DNA of 64,000 bases, from the NCBI RefSeq assembly GCF_014635345.1, contig NZ_BMCU01000006.1, forward strand, positions 186,001-250,000, read 5' to 3'. The translations under genes and the position numbers were made by a program. The DNA comes from Rhodococcoides trifolii. GTDB lineage: Bacteria; Actinomycetota; Actinomycetes; Mycobacteriales; Mycobacteriaceae. The notes under the pieces were generated by a model. It did not search any database and was not told the origin of the DNA. It worked only from the letters and a program-made list of their open reading frames with translations. This document shows, piece by piece, positions 7,943-16,232 of the stretch; the stretch's first letter is position 1; each line of letters begins with the position of its first letter.

Positions 7943-9310
7943 TCAGTGCTCGAAGACGGCCAGATCCCGGTCTTTCGTCTCTCTCGACGCAAGGATGAAT
8001 ACCGCGCTCAGTGCGCAAAGGGCGAACATGAACGCAGCTACCAGTCCAGTGCCGCCGCCACCTGCGGCTTGCAGCGAAACCAGGATGACGGGTGTAAAGC
8101 CGGCGCCGAGCAGCGTCGCGGCTTGGTACCCGAGAGATGCTCCGGTGTAACGCGCTGCGGTGCCGAACTGTTCGGCAATGTAAGCAGCCATCGGGCCGAA
8201 GGTTGCCGACTGGCATATCGAGAATCCGAGTACGAAGGCCAGAGTCACCAGAGCAGCATTTCCCGACGAGAGCATGGACAAGATCGGCAACAGCAGTACT
8301 GCGAACCCGACGAGTCCGCTCAGCATGACTGGACGACGGCCCACTCGGTCGGACAGTCTGGCGAAGCCGAGGAGGGCGAAAATTGCGAAGAACTGGCAGA
8401 TGGCGAAGCCGAGAAGAACATCCGATCTCGCAACTCCTGCCGCGGCTGCGTGCCCGATTCCGAAAGTCGTGAACATGATCTGAATCGCTACCCCCGCAGT
8501 ACATCCACCGGCTACCAGTATCAGACTTCTGGGGCGCTTCAGGACACTGAACAGTGGTGGGGCGTGGGATGAAGTGTCCGCGTCGAGAGCTTCTTGGAAC
8601 ACCGGGCTCTCCGATACTCGTCTTCGCACGAAGAGTCCAAGCCCGACGATTACAGCAGACAGTAGGAAAGGTATGCGCCACCCCCACGAGAGGAAATCGT
8701 CTTCCGGCAGCAGTGCGACGAGCGCGAGGGCAATGGTGCCCAGCAGCGACCCCGTCGGTGCGCCGGCATTGGTGAACGCCGCAGCGAAACCTCTGTCGCG
8801 TCCGCCGACATGTTCGAGTGACATCAGAGTCGCCCCGCCCCACTCTCCACCGATAGCGACTCCTTGGCATACACGCAGTAGCACCAACATGACGGCACCC
8901 CACGAGCCAATGGCCGAGGCCGGGGGCACGAGTCCGATGAGAAACGACGCGCCGCCCATCACCGTCATGGTGATGAGAAGCATCGACTTACGGCCGTACC
9001 GATCGCCGAAGTGGCCGAACAGGATTCCGCCGAGCGGACGTGCGAGGTACCCGGCCGCGAACGTGCCCATCGATGCGATGGTGCCGGCCACGGGGGACAG
9101 GTCGGAGAAGAACACCGGCGCGAAGACAATAGCCGCGGCGGTCGCGTACAGCAGAAAGTCGTAGTACTCGACCGTGCTTCCGAGATAGCTCGACAGCACG
9201 ACACGTCTGATTTCGCGTCGTCTGGAGTTGTTCGGCGGGCGCACGGACGCCGCGGTGTCCGTGCCGACGGTCTGCGGACGAAGCGGGGTCGGTTCCACAG
9301 GTGTGGTCAT
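7943..9310 (-). CDS. MFS transporter, metabolite:H+ symporter (MHS/ShiA-like)
   Basis: The protein has 455 residues and 12 predicted membrane segments. N-terminal features are typical of the MHS subfamily: SSYLGSTVEYYDFLLYATAAA in helix 1, LARPLGGILFGHFGDRYGRK in the helix 2-3 loop, and a RVCQGVAIGGEWGGA motif. Family members import dicarboxylates, shikimate, aromatic acids or betaines. It lies downstream of the NmrA-like gene on the same strand (93-base gap), so the two may be cotranscribed. The substrate is not predictable. Confidence 0.85.
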   Translation of the reverse strand: MTTPVEPTPLRPQTVGTDTAASVRPPNNSRRREIRRVVLSSYLGSTVEYYDFLLYATAAAIVFAPVFFSDLSPVAGTIASMGTFAAGYLARPLGGILFGHFGDRYGRKSMLLITMTVMGGASFLIGLVPPASAIGSWGAVMLVLLRVCQGVAIGGEWGGATLMSLEHVGGRDRGFAAAFTNAGAPTGSLLGTIALALVALLPEDDFLSWGWRIPFLLSAVIVGLGLFVRRRVSESPVFQEALDADTSSHAPPLFSVLKRPRSLILVAGGCTAGVAIQIMFTTFGIGHAAAAGVARSDVLLGFAICQFFAIFALLGFARLSDRVGRRPVMLSGLVGFAVLLLPILSMLSSGNAALVTLAFVLGFSICQSATFGPMAAYIAEQFGTAARYTGASLGYQAATLLGAGFTPVILVSLQAAGGGGTGLVAAFMFALCALSAVFILASRETKDRDLAVFEH

Positions 9311-9362
9311 GATCGTTCGGTGGTCCTTGTTCGGGTGTGTCGAGTTGGTATCCGCCGGGGGC

Positions 9363-9383
9363 GGCCGCGGACTATCTGCGGCC
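9363..9383 (-). terminator. Weak GC-rich hairpin between NmrA-like and MFS genes
   Basis: GGCCGC and GCGGCC form perfect 6-base arms around a 9-base loop, with partly matching G and C tracts outside. No U tract follows. It may attenuate transcription between the reductase and the transporter. Confidence 0.25.
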
Positions 9384-9403
9384 CCTCCCGCCGGAGGATC
9401 GGC

Positions 9404-10345
9404 TTACGCCACGGTGGCGTCGATCATGTCGTAGCGGACCTCGCGGACTCGCTCCATGACGGCGGCGAGGGGTTCCGGAGCCTGTCCGGTGATCTGCTCC
9501 ACGTGCCGGGTCTGCAACGCCTGAAATCCCTGCGCCAGACCGACTTCGGCGGAGACGAGCTCGTCGCTGGCCCACAGGTGACCGTCGGGGCTGGGGGGCA
9601 TGGTCGGGTCGTACGTGCGCGGAATACCGACTGCATCGAAGAATGCGAGGCGTTCTTCTTCCGAGACGGGCTTGTACTCGACGGGGGAGGAGTGCACGTG
9701 CGTGGCGATAGCGGCGATCTGGTGGAAGTCGAGCAGCTCCGGGCCGGTGATCTCGTAGATGCGGCCGGCGTGCGCGCTCGGGTCTTTGAGGCACTCGGCC
9801 GCGCATCGTGCGACGTCTTCTTTCGCGACTGGAGCGAAAAAGCCGTCTCCGGTCGCTTGCGAGATGACGCCCGACGGTACGGCGGGCGCGACCAAGATGT
9901 TGCTGACGATCTCGGCGTACAGGTGGTTGCGCAGGAAGGTGTACGCGATTCCGGAGTCGCGCAGGTCGGCTTCGGTCTGAAGGTGATCGCGCGCGGAGAG
10001 CGCGGGATTGCCGGGCTGAACGCCGCCGACGGAGGTGTACACGATGTGGCCGACGTCGGCGTGCTGCGCAGCAGCGATGGCCGCGCGATGTTCGGAGACA
10101 CGTCGACCGAGGTTGAGTCCACTGATGAGGAACAGGATGTCGCCGCCCGCGTATGCATCGCTCACGGCTTCGGGGTACTGGTAGTCGCTGTACCTGATCT
10201 GCACTGTGTCCGAAGCCATGTCGGCGAGCTTGTCCGGAGTGCGGGTGGTCAGGATCAGCTCTTGGTCGGGGTTGGCGGCGAGAAGCAGTCCTGTGACTCT
10301 ACGACCGAGGTCGCCTGATGCTCCGCTGATGATGATTCGACTCAT
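9404..10345 (-). CDS. NmrA-like NAD(P)-binding protein (atypical SDR), copy 1
   Basis: The protein has 313 residues. The start at 10345 is supported by AAGGAG 6 bases upstream. The N-terminal GASGDLGRRV is the nucleotide-binding glycine motif (G-x-x-G-x-x-G); VYTSVGG and a late TGPELLDF match the NmrA/QorB-like atypical SDR group, which lacks the classical Y-x-x-x-K. Members are quinone reductases, isoflavone-type reductases or redox sensors. A clear paralogue is encoded at 37749-38684 beside the O-demethylase; both end in nearly the same stretch, VEQITGQAP. A role in reducing quinones or a pathway intermediate is inferred only. Confidence 0.8.
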   Translation of the reverse strand: MSRIIISGASGDLGRRVTGLLLAANPDQELILTTRTPDKLADMASDTVQIRYSDYQYPEAVSDAYAGGDILFLISGLNLGRRVSEHRAAIAAAQHADVGHIVYTSVGGVQPGNPALSARDHLQTEADLRDSGIAYTFLRNHLYAEIVSNILVAPAVPSGVISQATGDGFFAPVAKEDVARCAAECLKDPSAHAGRIYEITGPELLDFHQIAAIATHVHSSPVEYKPVSEEERLAFFDAVGIPRTYDPTMPPSPDGHLWASDELVSAEVGLAQGFQALQTRHVEQITGQAPEPLAAVMERVREVRYDMIDATVA

Positions 10346-10499
10346 GCGTACTCCTTGTGGTGGCGGCCGACTGTGGCGTACCGCGTGCGCGTCCACTGTT
10401 TGTGACGTGGGCTACATACGACCACCGACTTCGCGCGAGGTCCACAGCCAAGATCGTGAGGCACGTCATACGCATTGAGCATTAGTGCAGTTGGACGGC

Positions 10500-11018
10500 T
10501 CAGTCCGCCTTGTCGGTGAGCTCGCCGTCAGGGCCGACCGCGGACGCGAGTGTGGTTGCTATCGACCGCAATTGGGTGACCTCGGTGCGGGTGAGCCGGT
10601 CGAACACCAATTCGCGGACACGTCCCACGTGGCCGGGGGCGGTGTCGAGAACCTTCTGCCACCCTCGATCCGTCAGGGTAGCCAGAGTGGTGCGACCGTC
10701 CTCTGGATCCGGTCGGCGTTCCACCCACCCTCGATCGGACAGTCGGTCGACAACCTTCGACAGGCGAGAGAGTGTGCTGTTTGCGATTCGTGCCAGTTCG
10801 CGCAGACGCATCGTCCGGTCGGTCGCCGTCGACAGGCTCGACAGCACGCCGTACTCGACGTGCGTGATTCCGGCGTCCTGTCGAAGCTGCGCGTCGAGAG
10901 CTCCGGGCAGCCACATGATCACCGACATCAGTGGCATCCATGCGGCCGCCTCGTTGTCGTCGAGCCAGCGAGTTCCGTCCTCGGTCACCCGATAAGCATA
11001 GCGAGATTCACTTGACAC
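10500..11018 (-). CDS. MarR-family transcriptional regulator
   Basis: The protein has 172 residues from a GTG at 11018; the next in-frame ATG would cut into helix 1. The core is typical MarR: the helix with THVEYGVLSSLS, recognition helix NSTLSRLSKVVDRLSDRG, and the wing with RRPDPEDGRTTLATLTDRG. It is divergent from the F420-reductase-like gene. Two 16-bp repeats (11010-11025 and 11044-11059) lie between or over the two start regions, the first covering its own start codon, which suggests autorepression as well as control of the divergent operon. Confidence 0.85.
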   Translation of the reverse strand: MSSESRYAYRVTEDGTRWLDDNEAAAWMPLMSVIMWLPGALDAQLRQDAGITHVEYGVLSSLSTATDRTMRLRELARIANSTLSRLSKVVDRLSDRGWVERRPDPEDGRTTLATLTDRGWQKVLDTAPGHVGRVRELVFDRLTRTEVTQLRSIATTLASAVGPDGELTDKAD

Positions 11019-11025
11019 GGAAAGT
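11010..11025. promoter_or_regulatory. MarR operator-like repeat 1
   Basis: ACTTGACACGGAAAGT is an imperfect palindrome (ACTT...AAGT ends) overlapping the GTG start of the MarR gene. It differs from the second repeat at only two positions, so the pair is probably one operator family. Confidence 0.55.
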
Positions 11026-11043
11026 TTTCAGGTCCATGCTTTT

Positions 11044-11059
11044 ACTTGCCAGGGAAAGT
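11044..11059. promoter_or_regulatory. MarR operator-like repeat 2
   Basis: ACTTGCCAGGGAAAGT starts 34 bases after repeat 1 and 48 bases before the divergent gene at 11092. It matches repeat 1 at 14 of 16 positions in the same orientation. Confidence 0.55.
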
Positions 11060-11091
11060 AAATTGGCCCACTCGATCAGAAGGACACGAAC

Positions 11092-11664
11092 ATGACTACT
11101 GCAACAATTTTCGGCAAGGGCAACATGGGCTCGGCCATCGCGGCGATCTTCACCGCCGGCGGCGTCGACGTCCAGCAGATCGATTCCGGGTCCGGAAACA
11201 CCGCGGTCGAGGGCGACATCGTCGTACTCGCGGTTCCCTACTCTGCATTCGGCGATATCGTCGCAGCCCACGGTGCGAAGTTCGCGGGCAAGATCGTGGT
11301 CGACATCAGCAATCCGATCGACTTCCAGACCTTCCGCCTAGCGGTCCCGGCCGACGGTTCCGCTGCCGGCCAGCTCGCAGAGCAGCTTCCCGACGCGTCG
11401 GTGCTCAAGGCTTTCAACACCACATTCGCGGCGACTCTCGCCAGCGGAACCGTCGGTGCGAACCCCACGACCGTGCTTGTAGCGGGCGACGATGAGGATG
11501 CCAAAGCGGTTCTTCTGCAGGCTGTGACAGATGGCGGCCTGCAGGGGATCGACGCCGGGGCGCTGTCTGCTGCACGTGAGCTCGAGGCCATCGGGTACCT
11601 ACAGCTCCAGCTCGCCATCGGTGAGAAGGTTGCCTTCACGGGCGGCTTCTCGGTCACGAAGTGA
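11092..11664 (+). CDS. NADPH-dependent F420 reductase-like / NADP-binding oxidoreductase
   Basis: The protein has 190 residues. The N-terminal TIFGKGNMGSAIAAIF is the G-x-G-x-x-G-x-A-type dinucleotide site of the ProC/F420-reductase superfamily; DIVVLAVPYSAF, DISNPID and LKAFNTTFA are hallmarks of the NpdG-like group. True NpdG moves hydride between NADPH and F420; short actinobacterial relatives may bind other substrates. The gene is divergent from the MarR regulator and its stop overlaps the GTG of the dioxygenase gene, so the two are translationally coupled. Confidence 0.75.
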   Translation: MTTATIFGKGNMGSAIAAIFTAGGVDVQQIDSGSGNTAVEGDIVVLAVPYSAFGDIVAAHGAKFAGKIVVDISNPIDFQTFRLAVPADGSAAGQLAEQLPDASVLKAFNTTFAATLASGTVGANPTTVLVAGDDEDAKAVLLQAVTDGGLQGIDAGALSAARELEAIGYLQLQLAIGEKVAFTGGFSVTK

Positions 11665-12524
11665 CTCGGGAGATGAGTTCGAGTTCCCCGGCTGGGGCCT
11701 ATGACGACTTACTGGCCCGCGTCCTTCCCGACACCCAGTTGCGGCCGCAGTGGACCCCCGCCGACGGGCGGATGCCCGCGTTGTTCGTCAGTCACGGCGC
11801 TCCGCCCACCCTCGACGACCCACAGTGGCTCGACGACCTTTATCGATGGGGTCGTTCGCTACCGACGCCGAGGGCCATCGTGATCGTGTCCGCGCACTGG
11901 GAGAATGCGCCCGCTGCAGTGTCGGGCAGTGAAGCAGGAACTCCGCTGCTGTACGACTTCGGCGGTTTCCACCCGCGGTACTACACCCTGAAGTACGACA
12001 CCCCGGATGCGACCGATCTCGCTCGTCGACTGACGAGCCTGCTCGGAGACACCGGCGGCGTTCACCGCTTCGCCGACCGCGGACTCGATCACGGAGCATT
12101 CATCCCGCTGATGGCGATGTACCCGGCCGCCGACGTTCCGGTCGTTCAGCTGTCGATGCCGAGCCTGACTCCGGACGCCCTTCTGCGACTCGGAGCCCGG
12201 CTGCGACCGCTGCGCGACGAAGGGATCCTGGTGATCGGATCCGGATTCATGACGCACAGTTTCGCGGTCATGCGGCAACCGGAACTCGTCGCGCACGCGC
12301 AGGCGTTCGACGAGTGGGTTGCGGACGCCGTCGCTCGCGGTGATGTCGACTCTCTGCTCGACTTCCGCCGTAAGGCGCCGGGAGTTCGGGTTGCGCATCC
12401 CACGTCCGACCACTTCGTGCCGCTCCTTCTGGCCATCGGCGCTGCCGACGATCCGCGGTCGGCCAGGACGGTAATCGACCGGTTCGTGTTCGGAAATTCG
12501 ACCCGGTCGTTGCAGCTGACGTGA
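11661..12524 (+). CDS. DODA-type class III extradiol ring-cleavage dioxygenase (LigB fold)
   Basis: The protein has 287 residues from a GTG that overlaps the upstream stop (GTGA). The LigB-superfamily metal site is visible in order: FVSHGAPPT, VSAHWENAP, GLDHGAFIPL and, near the end, HPTSDHFVPLL. This is the YgiD/4,5-DOPA-extradiol-dioxygenase branch, which uses a divalent metal held by His residues to open catecholic rings; some members have other or unknown roles. It precedes a two-component flavin monooxygenase, so hydroxylation followed by extradiol cleavage is a plausible pair. The substrate is unknown. Confidence 0.8.
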   Translation: MTREMSSSSPAGAYDDLLARVLPDTQLRPQWTPADGRMPALFVSHGAPPTLDDPQWLDDLYRWGRSLPTPRAIVIVSAHWENAPAAVSGSEAGTPLLYDFGGFHPRYYTLKYDTPDATDLARRLTSLLGDTGGVHRFADRGLDHGAFIPLMAMYPAADVPVVQLSMPSLTPDALLRLGARLRPLRDEGILVIGSGFMTHSFAVMRQPELVAHAQAFDEWVADAVARGDVDSLLDFRRKAPGVRVAHPTSDHFVPLLLAIGAADDPRSARTVIDRFVFGNSTRSLQLT

Positions 12525-12624
12525 TCCACCAGCGTCGATGTGTTCGGCGTATGGACCGAGTGAATTTCGTGTGCTTGCGGGCTCGCCCGCCACGTCACAT
12601 TCTTGAGAGGCCAGACGTGATCGG

Positions 12625-12637
12625 GGTCACTGACCCT
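12625..12637. promoter_or_regulatory. GGGTCA-C-TGACCC palindrome upstream of flavin monooxygenase
   Basis: A perfect 6-base inverted repeat around one base lies 38 bases before the ATG at 12676, in a promoter-proximal position. No matching copy was noticed elsewhere. It is a candidate operator; the binding factor is unknown. Confidence 0.4.
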
Positions 12638-12675
12638 CCGGGATCCGTCCTTTCGTAGAAGAGAGAGTTACGACC

Positions 12676-13875
12676 ATGACACAGCTCGCCACTCCCGAAC
12701 TGTCCGATCTCGACACCATCGAGGTCTCCGACGCGGACTTGATCGCACGCGCAACAGCGCTGATCCCGCTCATTCGCGAGCACGCGGCCGAGGCGACGAA
12801 GAACCGCAAGGTCTCTCCCGAGGTCATCGACGCCATCGCCGGAGCAGGGTTGTTCCACGTGATGGTGCCCAAGCGCCTCGGCGGCCAGGGCGCGAACTTC
12901 AAGACCGCATGCGACGTGGTTGCGGAGATCGCTCGCGGCGACGGGTCCACGGGGTGGGTCACTGCGCTGACCGCGATCGCAACTGCATACGCGAGCACGT
13001 TCACCGAGCAGACCCAGCAGGACATCTTCGGTCCGAACCCCGGCGCACGAATCTGCGGCATCTTCTCCCCGGGTGACAAGAGCGAGAAGGTCGAGGGCGG
13101 GTACCTCGTGAGCGGCAAATGGCCGTACGCCTCCGGCTCGTTCGCCGCTCAGTGGGCCAGCATCACCATCACTCTGGAGGGTGGCGTCCCCGGTATGGCG
13201 CTCATTCCCGCCGAGGCTTTCACCATCGAGCCGACCTGGTACGTCGCCGGAATGCAGGGAACGGGCAGCGACACCATCGTGGTCAAGGATCACTTCCTTC
13301 CGGACTATCGGGTTCAGGCCGTCCCGGACATGTTCGCGTCGAAGTTCCGCTCCCCGTTCACCGAGGACATCATCGCGTCCATGCCGTTCAACGCGGTTGC
13401 AGCCGGCATCCTGGTTGCTCCGCAGATCGGCTTGGGTCGTCACGCACTCGAACTGACCCGCGAGAAGCTCCCCAAGAAGCCGGTCGCGTACACCGCATAC
13501 GCCCAGGCCAAGGATTCGCCGACCCATCAGCTGAACGTCGCTCGCGCGGCCACCAAGCTCCATCTTGCCGAGCTCCTGATCGACTCGATCGCCTCCGAGA
13601 TCGACGGTGCTGCCGAGAGGAAGACGCTGCCCAACCCCGAGGTGCTGGCGCGTATCCGGAACGACACGGGCGTCGTCGCCGAGTTGATCAACGAGGAAAT
13701 CGATTACCTGTTGACGGCCAACGGCGCCGGCTCCTTCGCCGATGTCAACGTTCTCGGCCGCATCTGGCGCGACAGCGAGACCGCAGCCCGCCACGCGCTC
13801 GTCACCCCGGAGATCGGGCGCGAGGCATACGGCCGACAGCTGCTCGGAAACTACGACCCGACAATCGGTTTGTGA
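12676..13875 (+). CDS. Acyl-CoA-dehydrogenase-fold flavin monooxygenase, oxygenase component (HsaA/HpaB-C2 type)
   Basis: The protein has 399 residues with the ACAD fold of group D flavin monooxygenases: the N-terminal helix with ATKNRKVSPEVIDAIAGAGLF, GDGSTGWVTAL, a SGKWPYASGS stretch and a C-terminal helical domain ending REAYGRQLLG. The acyl-CoA-dehydrogenase catalytic Glu is not apparent, as expected for monooxygenases. These enzymes ortho-hydroxylate phenols with reduced flavin from a partner; the partner is encoded next, one base downstream. HsaA acts on a steroid ring-A phenol, but the context here (DODA, P450, PrpD) points to another phenolic substrate. Confidence 0.85.
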   Translation: MTQLATPELSDLDTIEVSDADLIARATALIPLIREHAAEATKNRKVSPEVIDAIAGAGLFHVMVPKRLGGQGANFKTACDVVAEIARGDGSTGWVTALTAIATAYASTFTEQTQQDIFGPNPGARICGIFSPGDKSEKVEGGYLVSGKWPYASGSFAAQWASITITLEGGVPGMALIPAEAFTIEPTWYVAGMQGTGSDTIVVKDHFLPDYRVQAVPDMFASKFRSPFTEDIIASMPFNAVAAGILVAPQIGLGRHALELTREKLPKKPVAYTAYAQAKDSPTHQLNVARAATKLHLAELLIDSIASEIDGAAERKTLPNPEVLARIRNDTGVVAELINEEIDYLLTANGAGSFADVNVLGRIWRDSETAARHALVTPEIGREAYGRQLLGNYDPTIGL

Positions 13876-13876
13876 G

Positions 13877-14401
13877 ATGACCGTGATCGACGAAACCCCA
13901 CTGGTTCTCGGTCCTGAGGACTACCGCAAGGTCATGGGCCATATCCCGACATCGGTGTCGATCATCACGGCGACCACCGAGGCGGGACCAGCCGGAATGA
14001 CGGTGGGCACCTTCACGTCGGTGTCCCTCGAGCCGCGACTGGTGGCGTTCTACGTCGATCTCGGGTCCACGACGTGGCCGGTGATCGCAGAGGCCGATTA
14101 CTTCGGCATCAACGTCCTCGGGTCGCAGTCCCGCGAAATGTGCCGGGCCTTCTCGCGACGAGGTCAGGACCGCTTCGCCGGCGTTGCGTGGGAGCCCTCC
14201 CATCGGGGGGTCCCCATGCTCGACGGCGCGACCGTCACCGTGGAGTGTGCGCCGTACCGAGTCGACCGAATCGGCGACCACCTTCACGTCGTCGGAGAGG
14301 TGCTGGATCTCGTCAAGCGAGACGCAGAGGAACCGCTGATCTTCTTGCGCGGCGGATTCGTCGACCTTCCGTCCATTCCCCCCATGATGGTGAACGAGTG
14401 A
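13877..14401 (+). CDS. Flavin reductase component (HsaB-like, FMN-binding split barrel)
   Basis: The protein has 174 residues from the ATG at 13877, one base past the oxygenase stop. It has the flavin-reductase split-barrel pattern: TSVSIITATTEAGPAGMTVGTFTSVSLEPRLVAFYV, then FGINVLGSQSREMCRAFS and, late, FLRGGFVDL. It should supply reduced FMN or FAD from NADH to the oxygenase encoded just upstream. A longer frame upstream overlaps the oxygenase and is not needed. The next gene starts on a GTG overlapping its stop. Confidence 0.85.
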   Translation: MTVIDETPLVLGPEDYRKVMGHIPTSVSIITATTEAGPAGMTVGTFTSVSLEPRLVAFYVDLGSTTWPVIAEADYFGINVLGSQSREMCRAFSRRGQDRFAGVAWEPSHRGVPMLDGATVTVECAPYRVDRIGDHLHVVGEVLDLVKRDAEEPLIFLRGGFVDLPSIPPMMVNE

Positions 14402-14682
14402 TCGCCGAACACGTCGATCTGACGCTTCGCCCGGGAGCCGGCGACGAGCTGGCAGAGGCGTTCACGGAGATTCGCGACCTTCTCCTGTCGGCCCAGGGGT
14501 GTTTGGACGCCAGTCTGTCGCGGAGCGTCGACCACGACGACACGTATCTACTGCGTGCGGTGTGGGATCGCCTCGAAGATCACACGGACGTCTTCGCGAC
14601 GTCCGATGCGGGTGCTCGCGTTCGCGAGCTGATTCAGCCCCTGTGTGCGGATGTGCCCAGGGTCGTTCACTACGAAGTCTGA
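14398..14682 (+). CDS. Antibiotic biosynthesis monooxygenase (ABM)-domain small protein
   Basis: The 94-residue product starts at a GTG overlapping the flavin reductase stop (GTGA), implying translational coupling. It shows the ABM ferredoxin-like pattern: an N-terminal strand HVDLTLRPG, helix ELAEAFTEIRDLLLSAQGC, then SRSVDHDDTYLLRAVWDRLEDHTDVF. ABM proteins are often cofactor-free quinol monooxygenases or small accessory dimers. Here it may oxidise or protect the quinol made by the two-component enzyme (inference). Confidence 0.65.
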   Translation: MIAEHVDLTLRPGAGDELAEAFTEIRDLLLSAQGCLDASLSRSVDHDDTYLLRAVWDRLEDHTDVFATSDAGARVRELIQPLCADVPRVVHYEV

Positions 14683-14701
14683 TTACCGGCACGATCGAAT
14701 C

Positions 14702-14742
14702 TGGCGCCCTTCTCATATTCAAAAGATATGGGAAGGGCGCCA
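14702..14742 (+). terminator. Long stem-loop after ABM gene
   Basis: Arms of 17 bases (14702-14718 and 14726-14742, TGGCGCCCTTC... with its complement) pair with one non-Watson-Crick position around the loop TCAAAAG. A short A/T-rich tail follows but no run of T. It sits 20 bases after the ABM stop and probably ends the 12.7-14.7 kb operon, though it could also be an operator for the ferredoxin-P450 operon. Confidence 0.6.
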
Positions 14743-14753
14743 AATTCATATTT

Positions 14754-14768
14754 GTCAGATGCCCTGAC
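14754..14768. promoter_or_regulatory. GTCAG-N5-CTGAC palindrome
   Basis: A perfect 5-base inverted repeat lies 86 bases before the ferredoxin start. A second, imperfect palindrome around TTGTACGACA follows at about 14782-14795. Together they mark a likely promoter/operator region for the P450 operon. Confidence 0.35.
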
Positions 14769-14853
14769 GGGGTCGAGACTGTGTTGTACGACATAGTGAT
14801 CCCGCTCTCTCGTGGATCACTCGACAACCGACCAAGCGAAGAGGACCACTGAA

Positions 14854-15045
14854 ATGATCGAAGTGAAAGTAGATTTCGCGCGGTGTGACGCGAACGGCAC
14901 CTGCGCCGCCCTCATGCCCGACGTCTTCCAGATCGCCGCCAACGGACTGCTCGAGCAGCTGGCGGAGACCGTTCCCGACGACCGGGATCAAGACCTCGAC
15001 GAGGTCATCCTCTGCTGCCCGATGGGGGCGATCTCGCGCGCATGA
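14854..15045 (+). CDS. Small ferredoxin ([3Fe-4S]/[4Fe-4S] type) partner of P450
   Basis: The protein has 63 residues from the ATG at 14854, with a GAGGA ribosome site about 9 bases upstream. The cysteine pattern is C10-x5-C16 and a late CCPMGAI, together with APD-like LMPDVFQI, which matches the single-cluster ferredoxins that serve actinobacterial P450s. Its stop overlaps the P450 start by 4 bases (ATGA). The reductase for it is probably the FAD protein at 18432. Confidence 0.85.
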   Translation: MIEVKVDFARCDANGTCAALMPDVFQIAANGLLEQLAETVPDDRDQDLDEVILCCPMGAISRA

Positions 15046-16232
15046 GCACTCTTCACGCCTTCGACCCCTTCGCTCCTGATTCCCTGGCCCACGTCGGCGG
15101 CGCTGCCGACGGTGCCGCCCTCGTCCAGGGCGACTACGGCTACGCGGTCCTCGACTTCGAGCTCGCGACCGCAGTGCTTCGCGACACGCGGTTCATCAAC
15201 GCAGCGCTGACCTTGATGGAACAATTCGGTATCACGGACGGACCCGTCCACGACTTCCGTGCCAAGAGCGTGATCATGGCCGAAGGTTCGCAGCACATGC
15301 GGCTGCGAACCCCGCTCGCGCGCTTCATGGGCCCGTCCACCGTCGAGGATATTCGGACGGTTCTTCGCGAGATCATCGCCGACATCGACCCCGCCGACGG
15401 AACCCGCGGCCCGCTCGACTTTCACGCAGCGGTCGATCAGAAGATTCCGGCGCGTGTGTACTGCTATCTGGCCGGCGCACCCGCCGAGGACGCGCCGCGC
15501 GTGGCCAGCCTGTCGGCGCGCACTCTCGCGTTGCTGCAGCGTGATCCGAGCCTGAAGGACTCGATCCTCGAGGCCTACGACGAGTTGTTCGCCTACCTCG
15601 GGGAACTCATCGCAAGCAAGCGCTCCGCGGGCCTCGGCGACGACATGCTGTCGTTCCTCATCCGCCAGGAAGACGCCGGGAAACTGACGTCGGAGGAACT
15701 CCTCAGTGAGGCGACGGCCATGCTCGAGGCGAGTTCGGTCAATACCGCCCATCAGACCGGGCTGGTCGTGTGGACCTTGCTCCGCGACCGCGCAGCCTGG
15801 TCGAGGTTGATCGAGGATCAGTCGCTGATCCCGGCGGCCGTCGTCGAAGCGTGCAGGCTCTACCCGCGGCCCGGCATCGTCAGCAAGATCGCCTCCGTGG
15901 ACATCGAACTCGCCGGGACCACGATTCCTGCGGGCTCGGATGTGCACGTCGCCGTCTGGTCGGCGAACCGGGACCCCAAGCGGTTCGACGATCCGAGCAC
16001 CTTCGACCTGGATCGAGAGGCGAGCCAGCCACTCACCTTCAGCACCGGACTGCATGGTTGCCTCGGACAGAGCCTCGCGAAGGTCGAGATGGAGGAAGTC
16101 GTTCGATACCTCATCGAGAATCATCCGAATGCCGTGGTCGTGGACGAGGGAACCGAAATCGGTCACGGCGGCGGCAGATGGTTGGTCGGTTCCCTCGCTG
16201 TCGATCTCGATCCCGCACCGAGTTCGTCATGA
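15042..16232 (+). CDS. Cytochrome P450 (class I)
   Basis: The protein has 396 residues. The heme-ligand loop FSTGLHGCLGQSLA is near residue 340 and the K-helix E-x-x-R appears as EACR. The I-helix reads AMLEASSVNTAHQ: the usual acid-alcohol pair (D/E-T) is replaced, with Asn at the Thr position. It is sandwiched between its ferredoxin and a MmgE/PrpD protein with overlapping stops and starts, so the P450 reaction belongs to the same pathway as the CoA-ester genes. The substrate is unknown; hydroxylation or O-dealkylation of a small aromatic or terpenoid acid is plausible. Confidence 0.85.
   Translation: MSTLHAFDPFAPDSLAHVGGAADGAALVQGDYGYAVLDFELATAVLRDTRFINAALTLMEQFGITDGPVHDFRAKSVIMAEGSQHMRLRTPLARFMGPSTVEDIRTVLREIIADIDPADGTRGPLDFHAAVDQKIPARVYCYLAGAPAEDAPRVASLSARTLALLQRDPSLKDSILEAYDELFAYLGELIASKRSAGLGDDMLSFLIRQEDAGKLTSEELLSEATAMLEASSVNTAHQTGLVVWTLLRDRAAWSRLIEDQSLIPAAVVEACRLYPRPGIVSKIASVDIELAGTTIPAGSDVHVAVWSANRDPKRFDDPSTFDLDREASQPLTFSTGLHGCLGQSLAKVEMEEVVRYLIENHPNAVVVDEGTEIGHGGGRWLVGSLAVDLDPAPSSS

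Noticed and set aside
12595-13794. A 399-codon minus-strand frame opposite the flavin monooxygenase
   Set aside because: It mirrors the codon structure of the HsaA-like gene and is rich in Gly, Val and Arg without any family pattern.
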